This document shows, piece after piece, positions 1 through 7,256 of a DNA stretch of 15,828 nt. The notes under the pieces were generated by a model. It did not search any database. It worked only from the letters and a program-made list of their open reading frames with translations, and was not told the DNA's origin. The stretch lies in the NCBI GenBank assembly GCA_964555935.1, contig CAZKUN010000210.1:1-15828 (forward strand). Direction: 5' to 3'. Made by a program: the position numbers and the translations under genes. The stretch comes from CAZKUN01 sp964555935. Its GTDB lineage: Bacteria; Armatimonadota; Zipacnadia; Zipacnadales; VGFC01. Every line of letters begins with the position of its first letter. Position 1 is the stretch's first letter.

Positions 1-1036
1 GATCGACGTCAACGTTTCGGACGGCGGCCTCGACATTGAGCGTGGGCTCCGAGAGATCGAACACCGTTCCGCTGGCAGCGATGTCAGCCCCGAATGTCGT
101 GGCACGAAGCTCATCGATGATGATCCCGGCGGGGGTCATCGCGAAGTTGGCAGTCGCGCGCACGCGCTCGCCCTTCAGCGCGGCCACCGAAGCGGACACA
201 TCTTGGATGTGCCCCACGACGCTGAAATCGAGCAGTTCGCCGGGGATCCAGCATACATTGCCCGCGGCGTTGGCCACGCCGGAGTGCACGTCGAAGGCAG
301 GCGAGGGGGCGAAGCGGTCGGCGAGCACGGCCACGTCGACGCCGGCGATGGAGGAGTGGACGGACAGGGCCTTCGTCTCTGGCACGTAGCGTCCGTCGGC
401 ATCGATGAGGTCGAAGGGCGCGATGGCGCCCTCGACGTGGAGCGTGTAGTCGATCCAGCGGGGGTCGGCGAATTCCGCGAGGGCGTCGATGTTGATGAGA
501 CGCAGGCCCACGCCGCTTATCATCGCCGGTTCCGGCGCGGCGTTGGCCAGCTCGAGTTCGGCGTTCTCAACGATGATCCGGCCTTGGAATCGGGCTTTCG
601 ACGGCTTGGTCGCGGGCTTGCGCAGATCGAGGAACGGCTGAATGTTCAGCTCGCCGTCGCTCCCGCGCGATAGCTTGGCGCGCAGGCCGGTGATCCGCAT
701 CTCGTCGATGGTCTCAACCACCGGCGCGTCGCCGCGGAGGGCGCGCAGGAGATCAAGCTCAACGATCGCCTTCTCGAACGACAGAACCGTGCCGGTCTCG
801 AAGCTCTGTCCCTCCGAGATCGCGAAGTCCGTGATCGTGAAGTTCGTCAGGACATCGCCATCAATGGATCCGAGCCTGATCTGCGCGTCGAGCGCCTGGG
901 CCAACTCGGTGGTGATGATCTCGTGCAGGCGCTCTTTGGCCCAGCCGCTGCGCGTGACAACAGGCACCGCGGCCATGAGGAGGACCGCGATGGGCACGAT
1001 GATGACGAAGGCCATGTAGGCGAGTCGTCGGACCAT
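1..1036 (-). CDS. AsmA/TamB-like envelope protein, N-terminal part (runs off the left edge)
   Basis: Reading the minus strand from the ATG at 1036 gives an uninterrupted frame to the window edge (345 codons, no stop), so only the N-terminal part is present. It starts MVRRLAYMAFVIIVPIAV, a single membrane anchor (about residues 4-23). It continues with the pattern typical of AsmA/TamB/DUF748-like proteins: an early helix (WAKERLHEIITTELAQALDA), then 'IRLGSIDGDVLTNFTITDFAIS', and beta-rich repeats such as 'LRITGLRAKLSRGSDGELNI'-like strands. Family members are inner-membrane-anchored periplasmic proteins linked to lipid transport or outer-membrane assembly, which implies a diderm cell. A weak SD (AAGG) sits 6 nt before the ATG. 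The gene lies 63 nt downstream of lipA on the same strand and could be cotranscribed. Family is inferred from pattern, and TamB versus AsmA cannot be decided without the C-terminus. Confidence 0.72.
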   Translation of the reverse strand, partial: MVRRLAYMAFVIIVPIAVLLMAAVPVVTRSGWAKERLHEIITTELAQALDAQIRLGSIDGDVLTNFTITDFAISEGQSFETGTVLSFEKAIVELDLLRALRGDAPVVETIDEMRITGLRAKLSRGSDGELNIQPFLDLRKPATKPSKARFQGRIIVENAELELANAAPEPAMISGVGLRLINIDALAEFADPRWIDYTLHVEGAIAPFDLIDADGRYVPETKALSVHSSIAGVDVAVLADRFAPSPAFDVHSGVANAAGNVCWIPGELLDFSVVGHIQDVSASVAALKGERVRATANFAMTPAGIIIDELRATTFGADIAASGTVFDLSEPTLNVEAAVRNVDVD

Positions 1037-1099
1037 GGATGCCCTTGCTGTCGCGCTGAGCGAGCGACCAGTGGTGCGAATGCGCGCGGCCCAGCCTGG

Positions 1100-2008
1100 C
1101 TAGATGCCGGCCTCGGTCGCGGCGAGTTCTGCGTGATAGGACGAGCGGACGAAAGGCCCAGCGATTACGTGATTCAACCCGGCTGCCTCACCCTCCTGCC
1201 GGTAGGTGCCGAACTGGTCTGGGTGGACGTATCGCTCGACGGGAAGATGCCGCGACGTCGGGCGAAGGTATTGGCCGATTGTTGCGATGGCGATGCCGGC
1301 GCCGGCCATGTCCGTCAGCGTCTCGGCGACCTCTTCATCAGTCTCTCCGAGGCCGACCATGATGCCGGATTTTGTGGGAATGTCGGGGGCCAGGCAGCGG
1401 GCGGTCGCGAGGACGCCTAGCGACGTGTCGTACGCCGCCTGCGGCCGGACCAGCGCCTGAAGCCGCCGGACAGTCTCAACGTTGTGGTTGAACACGTCCG
1501 GGCGAGCGCCTAGCACCGTGGCGATGCAGGCCTGGTCGCCGTGGAAGTCCGGCACGAGGACCTCGACGCGTGTTGCCGGCAGGCGCTCTTTGATCGCGGT
1601 GATCGTCGCCGCGAAGTGGGCCGCCCCGCCATCTGGGAGATCATCGCGCGTTACGGACGTCAGAACCGCGTAGGTGAGCTGCATCTGCTCGATGGTCTCG
1701 GCGATGCGTCGCGGCTCGTCGGGATCGAGGGGCTCCGGCGCGCCTGAACTCACCGCGCAGAATCCGCAGTTGCGCGTGCAATGCCCGCCGAGGAGGAGGA
1801 ATGTCGCCGTCCCGGAGGCGAAGCACTCGCCGATGTTGGGGCATCGCGCGCTCTGGCACACGGTGTGGAGCTGCGCATCCTTGACCCGATCACGCGTCTC
1901 TGCCGATAGCTCGCCCTTGCCCATCTTGACCTTGAGCCATTCCGGCAGACGCCCCGCCGGTCGCCCGGAGCGAGTGCATGTCTGATTGTCCGGATTCCTC
2001 GGTGTCAT
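1100..2008 (-). CDS. lipA: Lipoyl synthase (radical SAM)
   Basis: This 302-residue protein has the usual length for LipA, which inserts two sulfurs into octanoyl groups on E2 subunits and GcvH to make the lipoyl cofactor in the cytoplasm. The auxiliary-cluster motif CX4CX5C is at C51, C56 and C62 (CQSARCPNIGEC). The radical-SAM motif CX3CX2C is at C77, C81 and C84 (CTRNCGFC). The C-terminal RSSY motif that helps bind the auxiliary cluster is at 288-291. The family signature RLPEWLKVK is at 20-28. GAGG lies 6 nt before the ATG at 2008, which supports this start. No lipB, lplA or lipoate-dependent dehydrogenase gene is in the window. The first 31 nt overlap the start of the opposite-strand gene at 1978. 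The identification is firm. Confidence 0.97.
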   Translation of the reverse strand: MTPRNPDNQTCTRSGRPAGRLPEWLKVKMGKGELSAETRDRVKDAQLHTVCQSARCPNIGECFASGTATFLLLGGHCTRNCGFCAVSSGAPEPLDPDEPRRIAETIEQMQLTYAVLTSVTRDDLPDGGAAHFAATITAIKERLPATRVEVLVPDFHGDQACIATVLGARPDVFNHNVETVRRLQALVRPQAAYDTSLGVLATARCLAPDIPTKSGIMVGLGETDEEVAETLTDMAGAGIAIATIGQYLRPTSRHLPVERYVHPDQFGTYRQEGEAAGLNHVIAGPFVRSSYHAELAATEAGI

Positions 2009-2343
2009 CTCTATCCTCAGTGACGCGTCGCGCGGCGGCAGCCCTGTCAGCCGCGGGAGCCCTCATGATACTCGCCACGACGGTTTGGGCGCAAGGGCTC
2101 GAGGTGCGTTTGGGGCCCCGAACCGGTAAGCAAATCAGCCCGCTTCACTTCGGCGCGAACGTGGAGTTCTACCGGCCCGGAAGCGCCCGTGCCGAAGCGT
2201 TGACGGCGGACGACTTGAACGCTCGGCTTCCGGGGACGTATAGGGTTCAGGACCTTCGCGTGACTGGCGGTGATGCAGGCGTATCTGTGGTGCCGCCGGC
2301 GTGGAGCGTGACGGTGATTCGGCGCGAGGCACTTGTCGAGTAG
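1978..2343 (+). CDS. Small secreted protein, possibly a remnant of a glycosidase
   Basis: This is a 121-residue frame. A Sec-type signal peptide is visible: a basic pair (RR at 17-18), a hydrophobic stretch to about residue 37, and a likely cut after VWA at 38. The mature part is only about 83 residues. Its beginning (ISPLHFGANVEFYRPG) resembles the N-terminus of alpha-L-arabinofuranosidase-like enzymes ('ISPxLFGxNxE'). Its end (VVPPAWSVTVIR) resembles the last strand of the C-terminal beta-sandwich in such enzymes. The catalytic barrel that should lie between them is absent. This could be an internally deleted gene or a genuine small secreted protein. The ATG at 1978 has GGAG 7 nt upstream, and GTG at 2002 or 2020 would also leave a good signal peptide. 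The 5' end overlaps lipA head-on. No firm function can be given. Confidence 0.55.
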   Translation: MSDCPDSSVSSLSSVTRRAAAALSAAGALMILATTVWAQGLEVRLGPRTGKQISPLHFGANVEFYRPGSARAEALTADDLNARLPGTYRVQDLRVTGGDAGVSVVPPAWSVTVIRREALVE

Positions 2344-2362
2344 CGCGCGGTTGTGGTAGAAT
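2333..2362 (+). promoter_or_regulatory. Candidate extended -10 promoter for the SPOR gene
   Basis: TTGTCG at 2333-2338 (4 of 6 matches to the -35 consensus) is followed after 18 bp by TAGAAT at 2357-2362 (5 of 6 matches to the -10 consensus). A TG dinucleotide one base before the -10 makes it an extended -10. Transcription would begin near 2369, about 84 nt before the SPOR gene's ATG. The -35 box lies inside the last codons of the preceding small gene. The call rests on consensus only. Confidence 0.45.
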
Positions 2363-2452
2363 CACTGCGGACGATAGAGTCAGGTCTCGCAGCGCATTGC
2401 AGATGCCCGCCTAATCACAGCAAGCACCGCACTACAGGGAGACTCTAGCACC

Positions 2453-3127
2453 ATGGCCGCCACCTCTGAACGCCGCAGTCGCATTGTGGAAGCCCTCGGA
2501 TTCTGGTTCGTAACCCTCCTTATCTGTGCCGTCGCAGGTTTCGGCAGCTACCGGTTCGGCCGAGAGTGGATCGGCGACCGGCTTGACGGCGACGTCAAGA
2601 CCGTCCTCACCAGCGATGACCTCACCGAACGCATCAACCCGGACACGTTCGCCGGCGGCGTGAATGACGACGACGATGAGGATGAAGTCGCTGATGAGCC
2701 ACCGGAAGAGGCCGTGGTCGAGGTCGAGCCGACTGAGGTCTCGGCCGCTGACGAGGAAGCGTTCCGCAGCGAGAGACAGCGCGAGGTGCCCAAGCGGGAC
2801 GAGCCCGATGAGCGGGACGACGACGCCGATGACCCCGATGAGGACGCGGACGACGCTGATGAGGATGTTGCCATGCCCGAAGTGCCGGAGGAGTCCGGCG
2901 GCGAGTACGTCGTGCGGGCCGGGTCTTTCGGCGACGCGAAGAACGCCGACGCGATGGTGGAGAAGCTCCGCAACGAGGGTTACCACCCGTACATCACCAC
3001 GGTGACCGTGGACGGTAAGGAGTACACGCGCGTCAACGTGGCAAGCTACAAGGACCAGGATGAGGCTCTGAAGTTGAGGGGCGCGTTGCGCGATGATGAC
3101 TATGAGGCGGAGATTGGCACGGAGTAG
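2453..3127 (+). CDS. Membrane-anchored SPOR-domain protein with an acidic linker
   Basis: This 224-residue protein has three parts: a short cytoplasmic tail with one transmembrane helix (about 11-33), a very acidic Asp/Glu/Pro-rich linker (about 70-148, with runs such as DDDDEDE and DEDADDADED), and a C-terminal SPOR domain (151-224). The SPOR domain begins EYVVRAGSFGDAKNADAMVEK and contains the second half YTRVNVASYKDQDEALKLRGAL. SPOR domains bind glycan strands stripped of stem peptides, usually at division septa, so a periplasmic cell-wall role is likely, but the partner is unknown. The pattern resembles FtsN or DedD in layout, but nothing here justifies a gene name. An SD (AGGGAGA) lies about 11 nt before the ATG. 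A candidate promoter lies at 2333-2362 and a strong hairpin follows the stop. It appears monocistronic. Confidence 0.85.
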   Translation: MAATSERRSRIVEALGFWFVTLLICAVAGFGSYRFGREWIGDRLDGDVKTVLTSDDLTERINPDTFAGGVNDDDDEDEVADEPPEEAVVEVEPTEVSAADEEAFRSERQREVPKRDEPDERDDDADDPDEDADDADEDVAMPEVPEESGGEYVVRAGSFGDAKNADAMVEKLRNEGYHPYITTVTVDGKEYTRVNVASYKDQDEALKLRGALRDDDYEAEIGTE

Positions 3128-3154
3128 CGCGCGGTTTGGTCCATATGAACACTA

Positions 3155-3184
3155 ACGCCCCGGCGCTTCACAGCGCCGGGGCGT
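3155..3184. terminator. Bidirectional hairpin terminator between convergent genes
   Basis: A perfect 12-bp GC-rich stem (ACGCCCCGGCGC at 3155-3166 pairing with 3173-3184) has a 6-nt loop (TTCACA). It sits 27 nt after the SPOR stop codon and 23 nt after the stop of the opposite-strand DUF4139 gene. The plus-strand tail (GTGGTTTCTG) is only modestly T-rich and the minus-strand tail has no T-run. Termination in both directions is inferred from the stem and its position between converging genes. Confidence 0.75.
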
Positions 3185-3207
3185 GTGGTTTCTGCTGACT
3201 TGGTGGG

Positions 3208-4455
3208 CTACTTGGGCCGGACAGGCCCGAGGCGGGTGCGTCGTCCCTGGCGCTTGATCAGGCGATAATCCAACTCATGCGCCTCCTGCGGCGCGAGTTC
3301 GATCCTGAAGATCAGCTCGTTCATGCCCTCCTCGATGTGCTCCTCGTTCGAGATGACGTCCCACACGCCGGGCACGGTGTCCGTGTACTCGAAGGTGACC
3401 GGTTGAATCGACCAGTTGTTGATCTCGACCGTCACCGACTCGCGCTGGTCGTAGCCCTCCACCTTCCTGAACCGGTCGAACTCGATGTTCGTCCGCAGTT
3501 TGCGCATGACGCGGCGCTTGGCAACGACATCCGTGCTCACGCCGAGGTCGATCTCGCACTCCTCGCCGACGGGCGTGTACGGCACCCTAACCACGCCTCG
3601 TGGGATCAGGCCCTCGGCGCCGACCTCCGCAACCCGCGCGTCCGCCGCCGCGAGCGGCTGGTCTCCCAACCCAAAGTCTCCCGTGTTCTCGAAGATGAGG
3701 ATCCTGTGGACGCCGCCTTTGTGCTTGGCGTCGTGCAACCGATACTCGGGGCGCGCCGGTACGGTGGTGGCGGCGATGAACGGGATGACGACGCTGTCGT
3801 TCTGGGGGATGGACGCGAGCGTGCCGAGATCACAGAGGTAGCGCTCAGACAGCCCGCTGGAGCTGGCCGGCGGCGCGTCTTTCTTCACGTCCTTGTTTGC
3901 GGGGAGGGCTTTCCACGCGGCCTCCGCGAGATTCTCGACGAGTTTCAGTTCGCCGACGACGAGCTGAACGCGGGCGTTCTCGAAGGTCTGTCCGCTGCGG
4001 TTCTTGAGCGTGATCGAGCCCTCGAGCAACGCCTCGCCCGTCCCCTCGTTCACCACGAGGCGGTAGAGAGGCTTCCACTCGATGCCACTCGTGAAGTACG
4101 TGATCTCAAGATCGGCGGGCCCCGCCTGCGCCGCAGTGACCGTCCAACTCAACTGGTCTCTCTTGCCGGGGGGCTGCGTCGCGTCCGACACGGTGACCCC
4201 CTCGGGGCCGACGATGCGTATCGACGTCGCGTCGATCGCGGCGCCCGGCCACGCCACGGTCAGCGCGGATTCGCCCGCTGGCAGAGCCACGGGTCGCGTT
4301 TCGCGCGCGACGGTTAGGTCGGTGTTGCCGTAAACGAGTAGCGAGACATCCGCGCGCGGCGGCGAGAGCGTCACCGTGATGTTGGCGAATGCGCCCGAGC
4401 AGAGCACTGCCAGCGCGACTATGGCACCGATGAGCGAAGCGTTTTTGCTTGTCAT
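3208..4455 (-). CDS. Secreted DUF4139-family protein
   Basis: Starting at the ATG at 4455 gives 415 residues with a clear signal peptide (MTSKNASLIGAIVALAVLCS, cut after AFA at about 24). The upstream frame to 4668 is rejected because its extra 71 residues are basic, low-complexity and overlap the preceding gene, while GGAG lies 10 nt before the chosen ATG. The middle has the DUF4139 hallmark: YFTSGIEWKPLYRLVV, then LEGSITLKNRSGQTFENARV with VQLVVGEL. The C-terminal half is beta-rich, with NNWSIQPVTFEYTDTVPG and ending HELDYRLIKRQG, as in the family. The molecular function of the family is not established. The protein appears to lack the long N-terminal coiled coil of MuiA-type members. It starts 23 nt after the esterase gene and is the last gene of the operon, ending just before the shared hairpin. 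Confidence 0.8.
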   Translation of the reverse strand: MTSKNASLIGAIVALAVLCSGAFANITVTLSPPRADVSLLVYGNTDLTVARETRPVALPAGESALTVAWPGAAIDATSIRIVGPEGVTVSDATQPPGKRDQLSWTVTAAQAGPADLEITYFTSGIEWKPLYRLVVNEGTGEALLEGSITLKNRSGQTFENARVQLVVGELKLVENLAEAAWKALPANKDVKKDAPPASSSGLSERYLCDLGTLASIPQNDSVVIPFIAATTVPARPEYRLHDAKHKGGVHRILIFENTGDFGLGDQPLAAADARVAEVGAEGLIPRGVVRVPYTPVGEECEIDLGVSTDVVAKRRVMRKLRTNIEFDRFRKVEGYDQRESVTVEINNWSIQPVTFEYTDTVPGVWDVISNEEHIEEGMNELIFRIELAPQEAHELDYRLIKRQGRRTRLGPVRPK

Positions 4456-4478
4456 TGCCGCAGATTCTCCGGTTGCAT

Positions 4479-7244
4479 TTACTTGACGACGAACCCCGCC
4501 TGACCTGCTACGCCTGGCAGCGCGGGAACGGTAACCCTGGCATTGTAGACCCCGGTTCGGAGTGGCTCCGAATCGGGTGCGGGCCGCCAGCGCAGCCCGA
4601 CCTTTGCGCCGGCGGCTATCGTGATCTCCTGGCTCGGCAGATGCCGCCGCGCCTCCAGGATCACGCAACTCGCTGACACGGTCACCGCGGCTTCCTTGTC
4701 GCGGTTTTCGATCTCGGCATACACCTCGTACGCCTCGCCAACGCGCCGATCATGCGTCTCAACCTTCACCACGGCCACCTGGGCGGGCTCGTCGTGATTA
4801 ATGGTGAACTCCGCCACGGCGCCACGCGTGATCTGCCCCAGGCCGCCCGCGCGCGCCCGGATTGAGACCGGCACCGCGTGGTGCCCCGGTGGCAGCTCGC
4901 CCGCGTGCCAGACGAACTCGGCCGCAGCCGTGGCTCCCGCGGGAACGGTGACCTCGTGCGTGGCGGGCGTAACCAAGCCTCCACCCGGTGACGGCGTGAC
5001 GGTCGCCTGTATGGGGCCGGTTCCTCGGTTGCGCACGTTCACCTTGAATGGCGCGTATCCGCCTTCGTCGACAGTCACGTTCGGCGGGTCAATCTCAGCG
5101 ATCACATCGTGTGAGTCGCCCACCTTCAGCGCCGCGTCTCTCGCGCCGTCGGCCGTCCAGTCATACGTCGTTGCGGTCGCGCTGACGCTGACGACCTCCG
5201 CTCGTAGGAAACTCTCATTCTCAGCGCCGGCGGGCGGCGCGAATTCAGCGTAGCCGTCCTTGTTCGTGACCCGGGAGTAACTCCCTGACGCGCCCTCGGT
5301 CCAGGTCAACGTGACGCGCGCGTGCTCGACGGGTCCGTTGCCATCATTCGCGACGCGGACCCGGATTTTCCGGTCAATCGGTTCAACGCGGTCCACGTGG
5401 ATTAGCCCCGAGCCTTCGGGGCGGAAGCGGCGGACGCGATTCAGCTCGATCGCCCTATCCGGCTGCCAGTCCTGGTTGAAGTAGCCGGCCTCGACGAAAT
5501 AGGCGGCCTCGTAGCACAGCACGGGGAGTTTGTTGTTGACGTTCTTGACGTAGGCCAGGTCGGCGATGTCAGAGTTGAAGACCACGTAGTCGCCCCAGCC
5601 CCACTGCAGCTTCTCCAGGTCATAGCCCAGCCCGCGCGGGACGTCGCCATTGTCTCGCGTAGCAAAGCGCCCGCTGCAACCGACGATGGACGTGCGGAAG
5701 TCATTGAGCGGGTTCGGGTAGATCCAGTACGCCCCGAACTTCTCGCCGGAGTATTCGCGGTTGCCGTTTACGTTGTCGCGGACGATGACCCGGTCGCGAA
5801 ACGCCAGCACGGGCAGCTCCGTGGCCGCGTCCGCGCGGCGCAGGATCGAACTGGATTCCATGTTGCCGAAGACGATCAGGTGCTTGTCGCGCAGCTCGTC
5901 GTGGGTCAGTTCATCCTCGGGCTTGGCGTGGACGGCGTCGTAGTGGACGTTGAAGCCGTTCCACTCGCGGGCGAAGTCTTCGGCTTCGATGCGGGCGATC
6001 TGGTTGTCGTTCGTATCCCCCGCCGAGCCCCAAACGACCACGAATGGGGCAAGGAACGCCTCGCCGATGGGGCCTTCGAGCCCGGGCCGCTTGATGAGCG
6101 CGTGCTCGTCGAGATCCGTCTGGGCCCATCCCTGGAATCGGCTCTGACCGTCGCGGACGGCGGCGAAGCTCACGTCGCGGACGGGCCCGTCGTAAACCGG
6201 CGTCCCCGCCACGATGACTTGCGCGCTCTCAAGCTCCGCGAGAGGGCTTTCGGGCAGAAAGAGGCTGAAGCCCTCGAGATTGCCGGTTGAGACATGGACC
6301 CCAGATCCCTCGACATGGGCGTCGATGCGCCCCATCGCGCCCTGGACCTCAAACCGGTCAATCCGTGCCCAGTGGACGCTGCCGTAGCGCAAGAGCGTCG
6401 TCTCGACGGTCACCGACGGCGGGCGCTCGAGGCCGGATATGCCGAGGAACCGATTGTAGATCATCCGCAGGTCGTAGCCGCCCCCGTGTCCCTTGTCCGG
6501 GTTGAACACGAGTTCGTGCCGGTAGGCGCCCTGCTCCTTGGCGAAGTGCTCGTAGAGCCGGATGTTCAGCCGCAGGCCGTTGTTGGGCCAGACGATATTG
6601 TCCTTGCCATCCGTGATGAGCTGAATGTCGCCCCAGCGTGCCGTCCCGGCCGTTGAGAGCGGGGAGACCGACTCAAGCAACGGACGCCGGAATTCCTCGA
6701 TCGTATCGCTCATGTCGCGCCGCTCGTACCAGTGCTTGTGGTAGAGGCGGAAGTCTGTCCAACCATCCACGGGAGCCGCGCCCGAGAACACGTCCGGACG
6801 CCGAACGCCCATCCGATACGCGCCCGTGCCGCCCATCGACCCACCGGTCATGAACACGCGCGACTTGTCGACCGCGACGAGCGCGCTGATGTCATCCAGG
6901 ACGCTCATGACATCGCTCTCGCCGATTCCATCGTAGAAGTTCGGCCCTCGCCCGTTGACGTTGATGAGCACCCAACCGTGGTCGTCCGCCCAGGTCCGCT
7001 GCCACAGCGAGAAACCGGAACTGACGCTCCAGCCATACCCATGCGCGTGCATGACCACCGGGAAGCCGTCGTCGGAAGGGGTGTTCGCGCGAGGCAGGTA
7101 GAGACCGTACTCAATGCGGGCGTTGTCGATAGGGGAGACGTACGCGCGCAGCACACCATTCGGGGGCGGGTCTGCCGCCCCACTTGCGGCGATGGAGGCA
7201 CCAAGCAGTACGAGCGTAATGCATCGGGCCACGCGCATTGCCAT
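4479..7244 (-). CDS. Large secreted esterase/peptidase-like alpha/beta hydrolase with CARDB-like C-terminal repeats
   Basis: This 921-residue protein has a signal peptide (about 1-23, MAMRVARCITLVLLGASIAA). An N-terminal alpha/beta-hydrolase domain (about 30-275) follows, with an oxyanion-region motif HAHGYG (66-71), the nucleophile elbow GGSMGG (Ser136), a likely acid at Asp212 or Asp215 (TDGKDNIVWP) and the catalytic His at H253 (DKGHGGG). The middle (about 275-600) is a beta-rich segment plus a region (GPIGEAFLAPF, HLIVFGN, YWIYPNPLNDF) that I associate with secreted esterases of the prolyl-oligopeptidase/PHB-depolymerase-like group. The C-terminus (about 610-921) contains at least three Ig-like/CARDB-like modules (e.g. 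VRVANDGNGPVEHARVTLTW, VNVRNRGTGPIQATVTP). Substrate is unknown; acyl or feruloyl groups on polysaccharides are plausible. The start is 12 nt after the glycosyltransferase stop. The ATG at 7238 is an alternative start. No good SD is seen. Confidence 0.8.
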   Translation of the reverse strand: MAMRVARCITLVLLGASIAASGAADPPPNGVLRAYVSPIDNARIEYGLYLPRANTPSDDGFPVVMHAHGYGWSVSSGFSLWQRTWADDHGWVLINVNGRGPNFYDGIGESDVMSVLDDISALVAVDKSRVFMTGGSMGGTGAYRMGVRRPDVFSGAAPVDGWTDFRLYHKHWYERRDMSDTIEEFRRPLLESVSPLSTAGTARWGDIQLITDGKDNIVWPNNGLRLNIRLYEHFAKEQGAYRHELVFNPDKGHGGGYDLRMIYNRFLGISGLERPPSVTVETTLLRYGSVHWARIDRFEVQGAMGRIDAHVEGSGVHVSTGNLEGFSLFLPESPLAELESAQVIVAGTPVYDGPVRDVSFAAVRDGQSRFQGWAQTDLDEHALIKRPGLEGPIGEAFLAPFVVVWGSAGDTNDNQIARIEAEDFAREWNGFNVHYDAVHAKPEDELTHDELRDKHLIVFGNMESSSILRRADAATELPVLAFRDRVIVRDNVNGNREYSGEKFGAYWIYPNPLNDFRTSIVGCSGRFATRDNGDVPRGLGYDLEKLQWGWGDYVVFNSDIADLAYVKNVNNKLPVLCYEAAYFVEAGYFNQDWQPDRAIELNRVRRFRPEGSGLIHVDRVEPIDRKIRVRVANDGNGPVEHARVTLTWTEGASGSYSRVTNKDGYAEFAPPAGAENESFLRAEVVSVSATATTYDWTADGARDAALKVGDSHDVIAEIDPPNVTVDEGGYAPFKVNVRNRGTGPIQATVTPSPGGGLVTPATHEVTVPAGATAAAEFVWHAGELPPGHHAVPVSIRARAGGLGQITRGAVAEFTINHDEPAQVAVVKVETHDRRVGEAYEVYAEIENRDKEAAVTVSASCVILEARRHLPSQEITIAAGAKVGLRWRPAPDSEPLRTGVYNARVTVPALPGVAGQAGFVVK

Positions 7245-7256
7245 GACTTCGGTCTA

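Noticed and set aside
3277..4317. Plus-strand open frame of 346 codons
   Set aside because: Antisense to the DUF4139 gene, with an Arg/Val/Asp-rich composition and no domain; the minus-strand gene has a signal peptide, family motifs and an SD.
4456..4668. Upstream extension of the DUF4139 gene to 4668
   Set aside because: The extra residues are Arg/Gly/Ala-rich, overlap the esterase gene and would bury the obvious signal peptide; ATG at 4455 has an SD.
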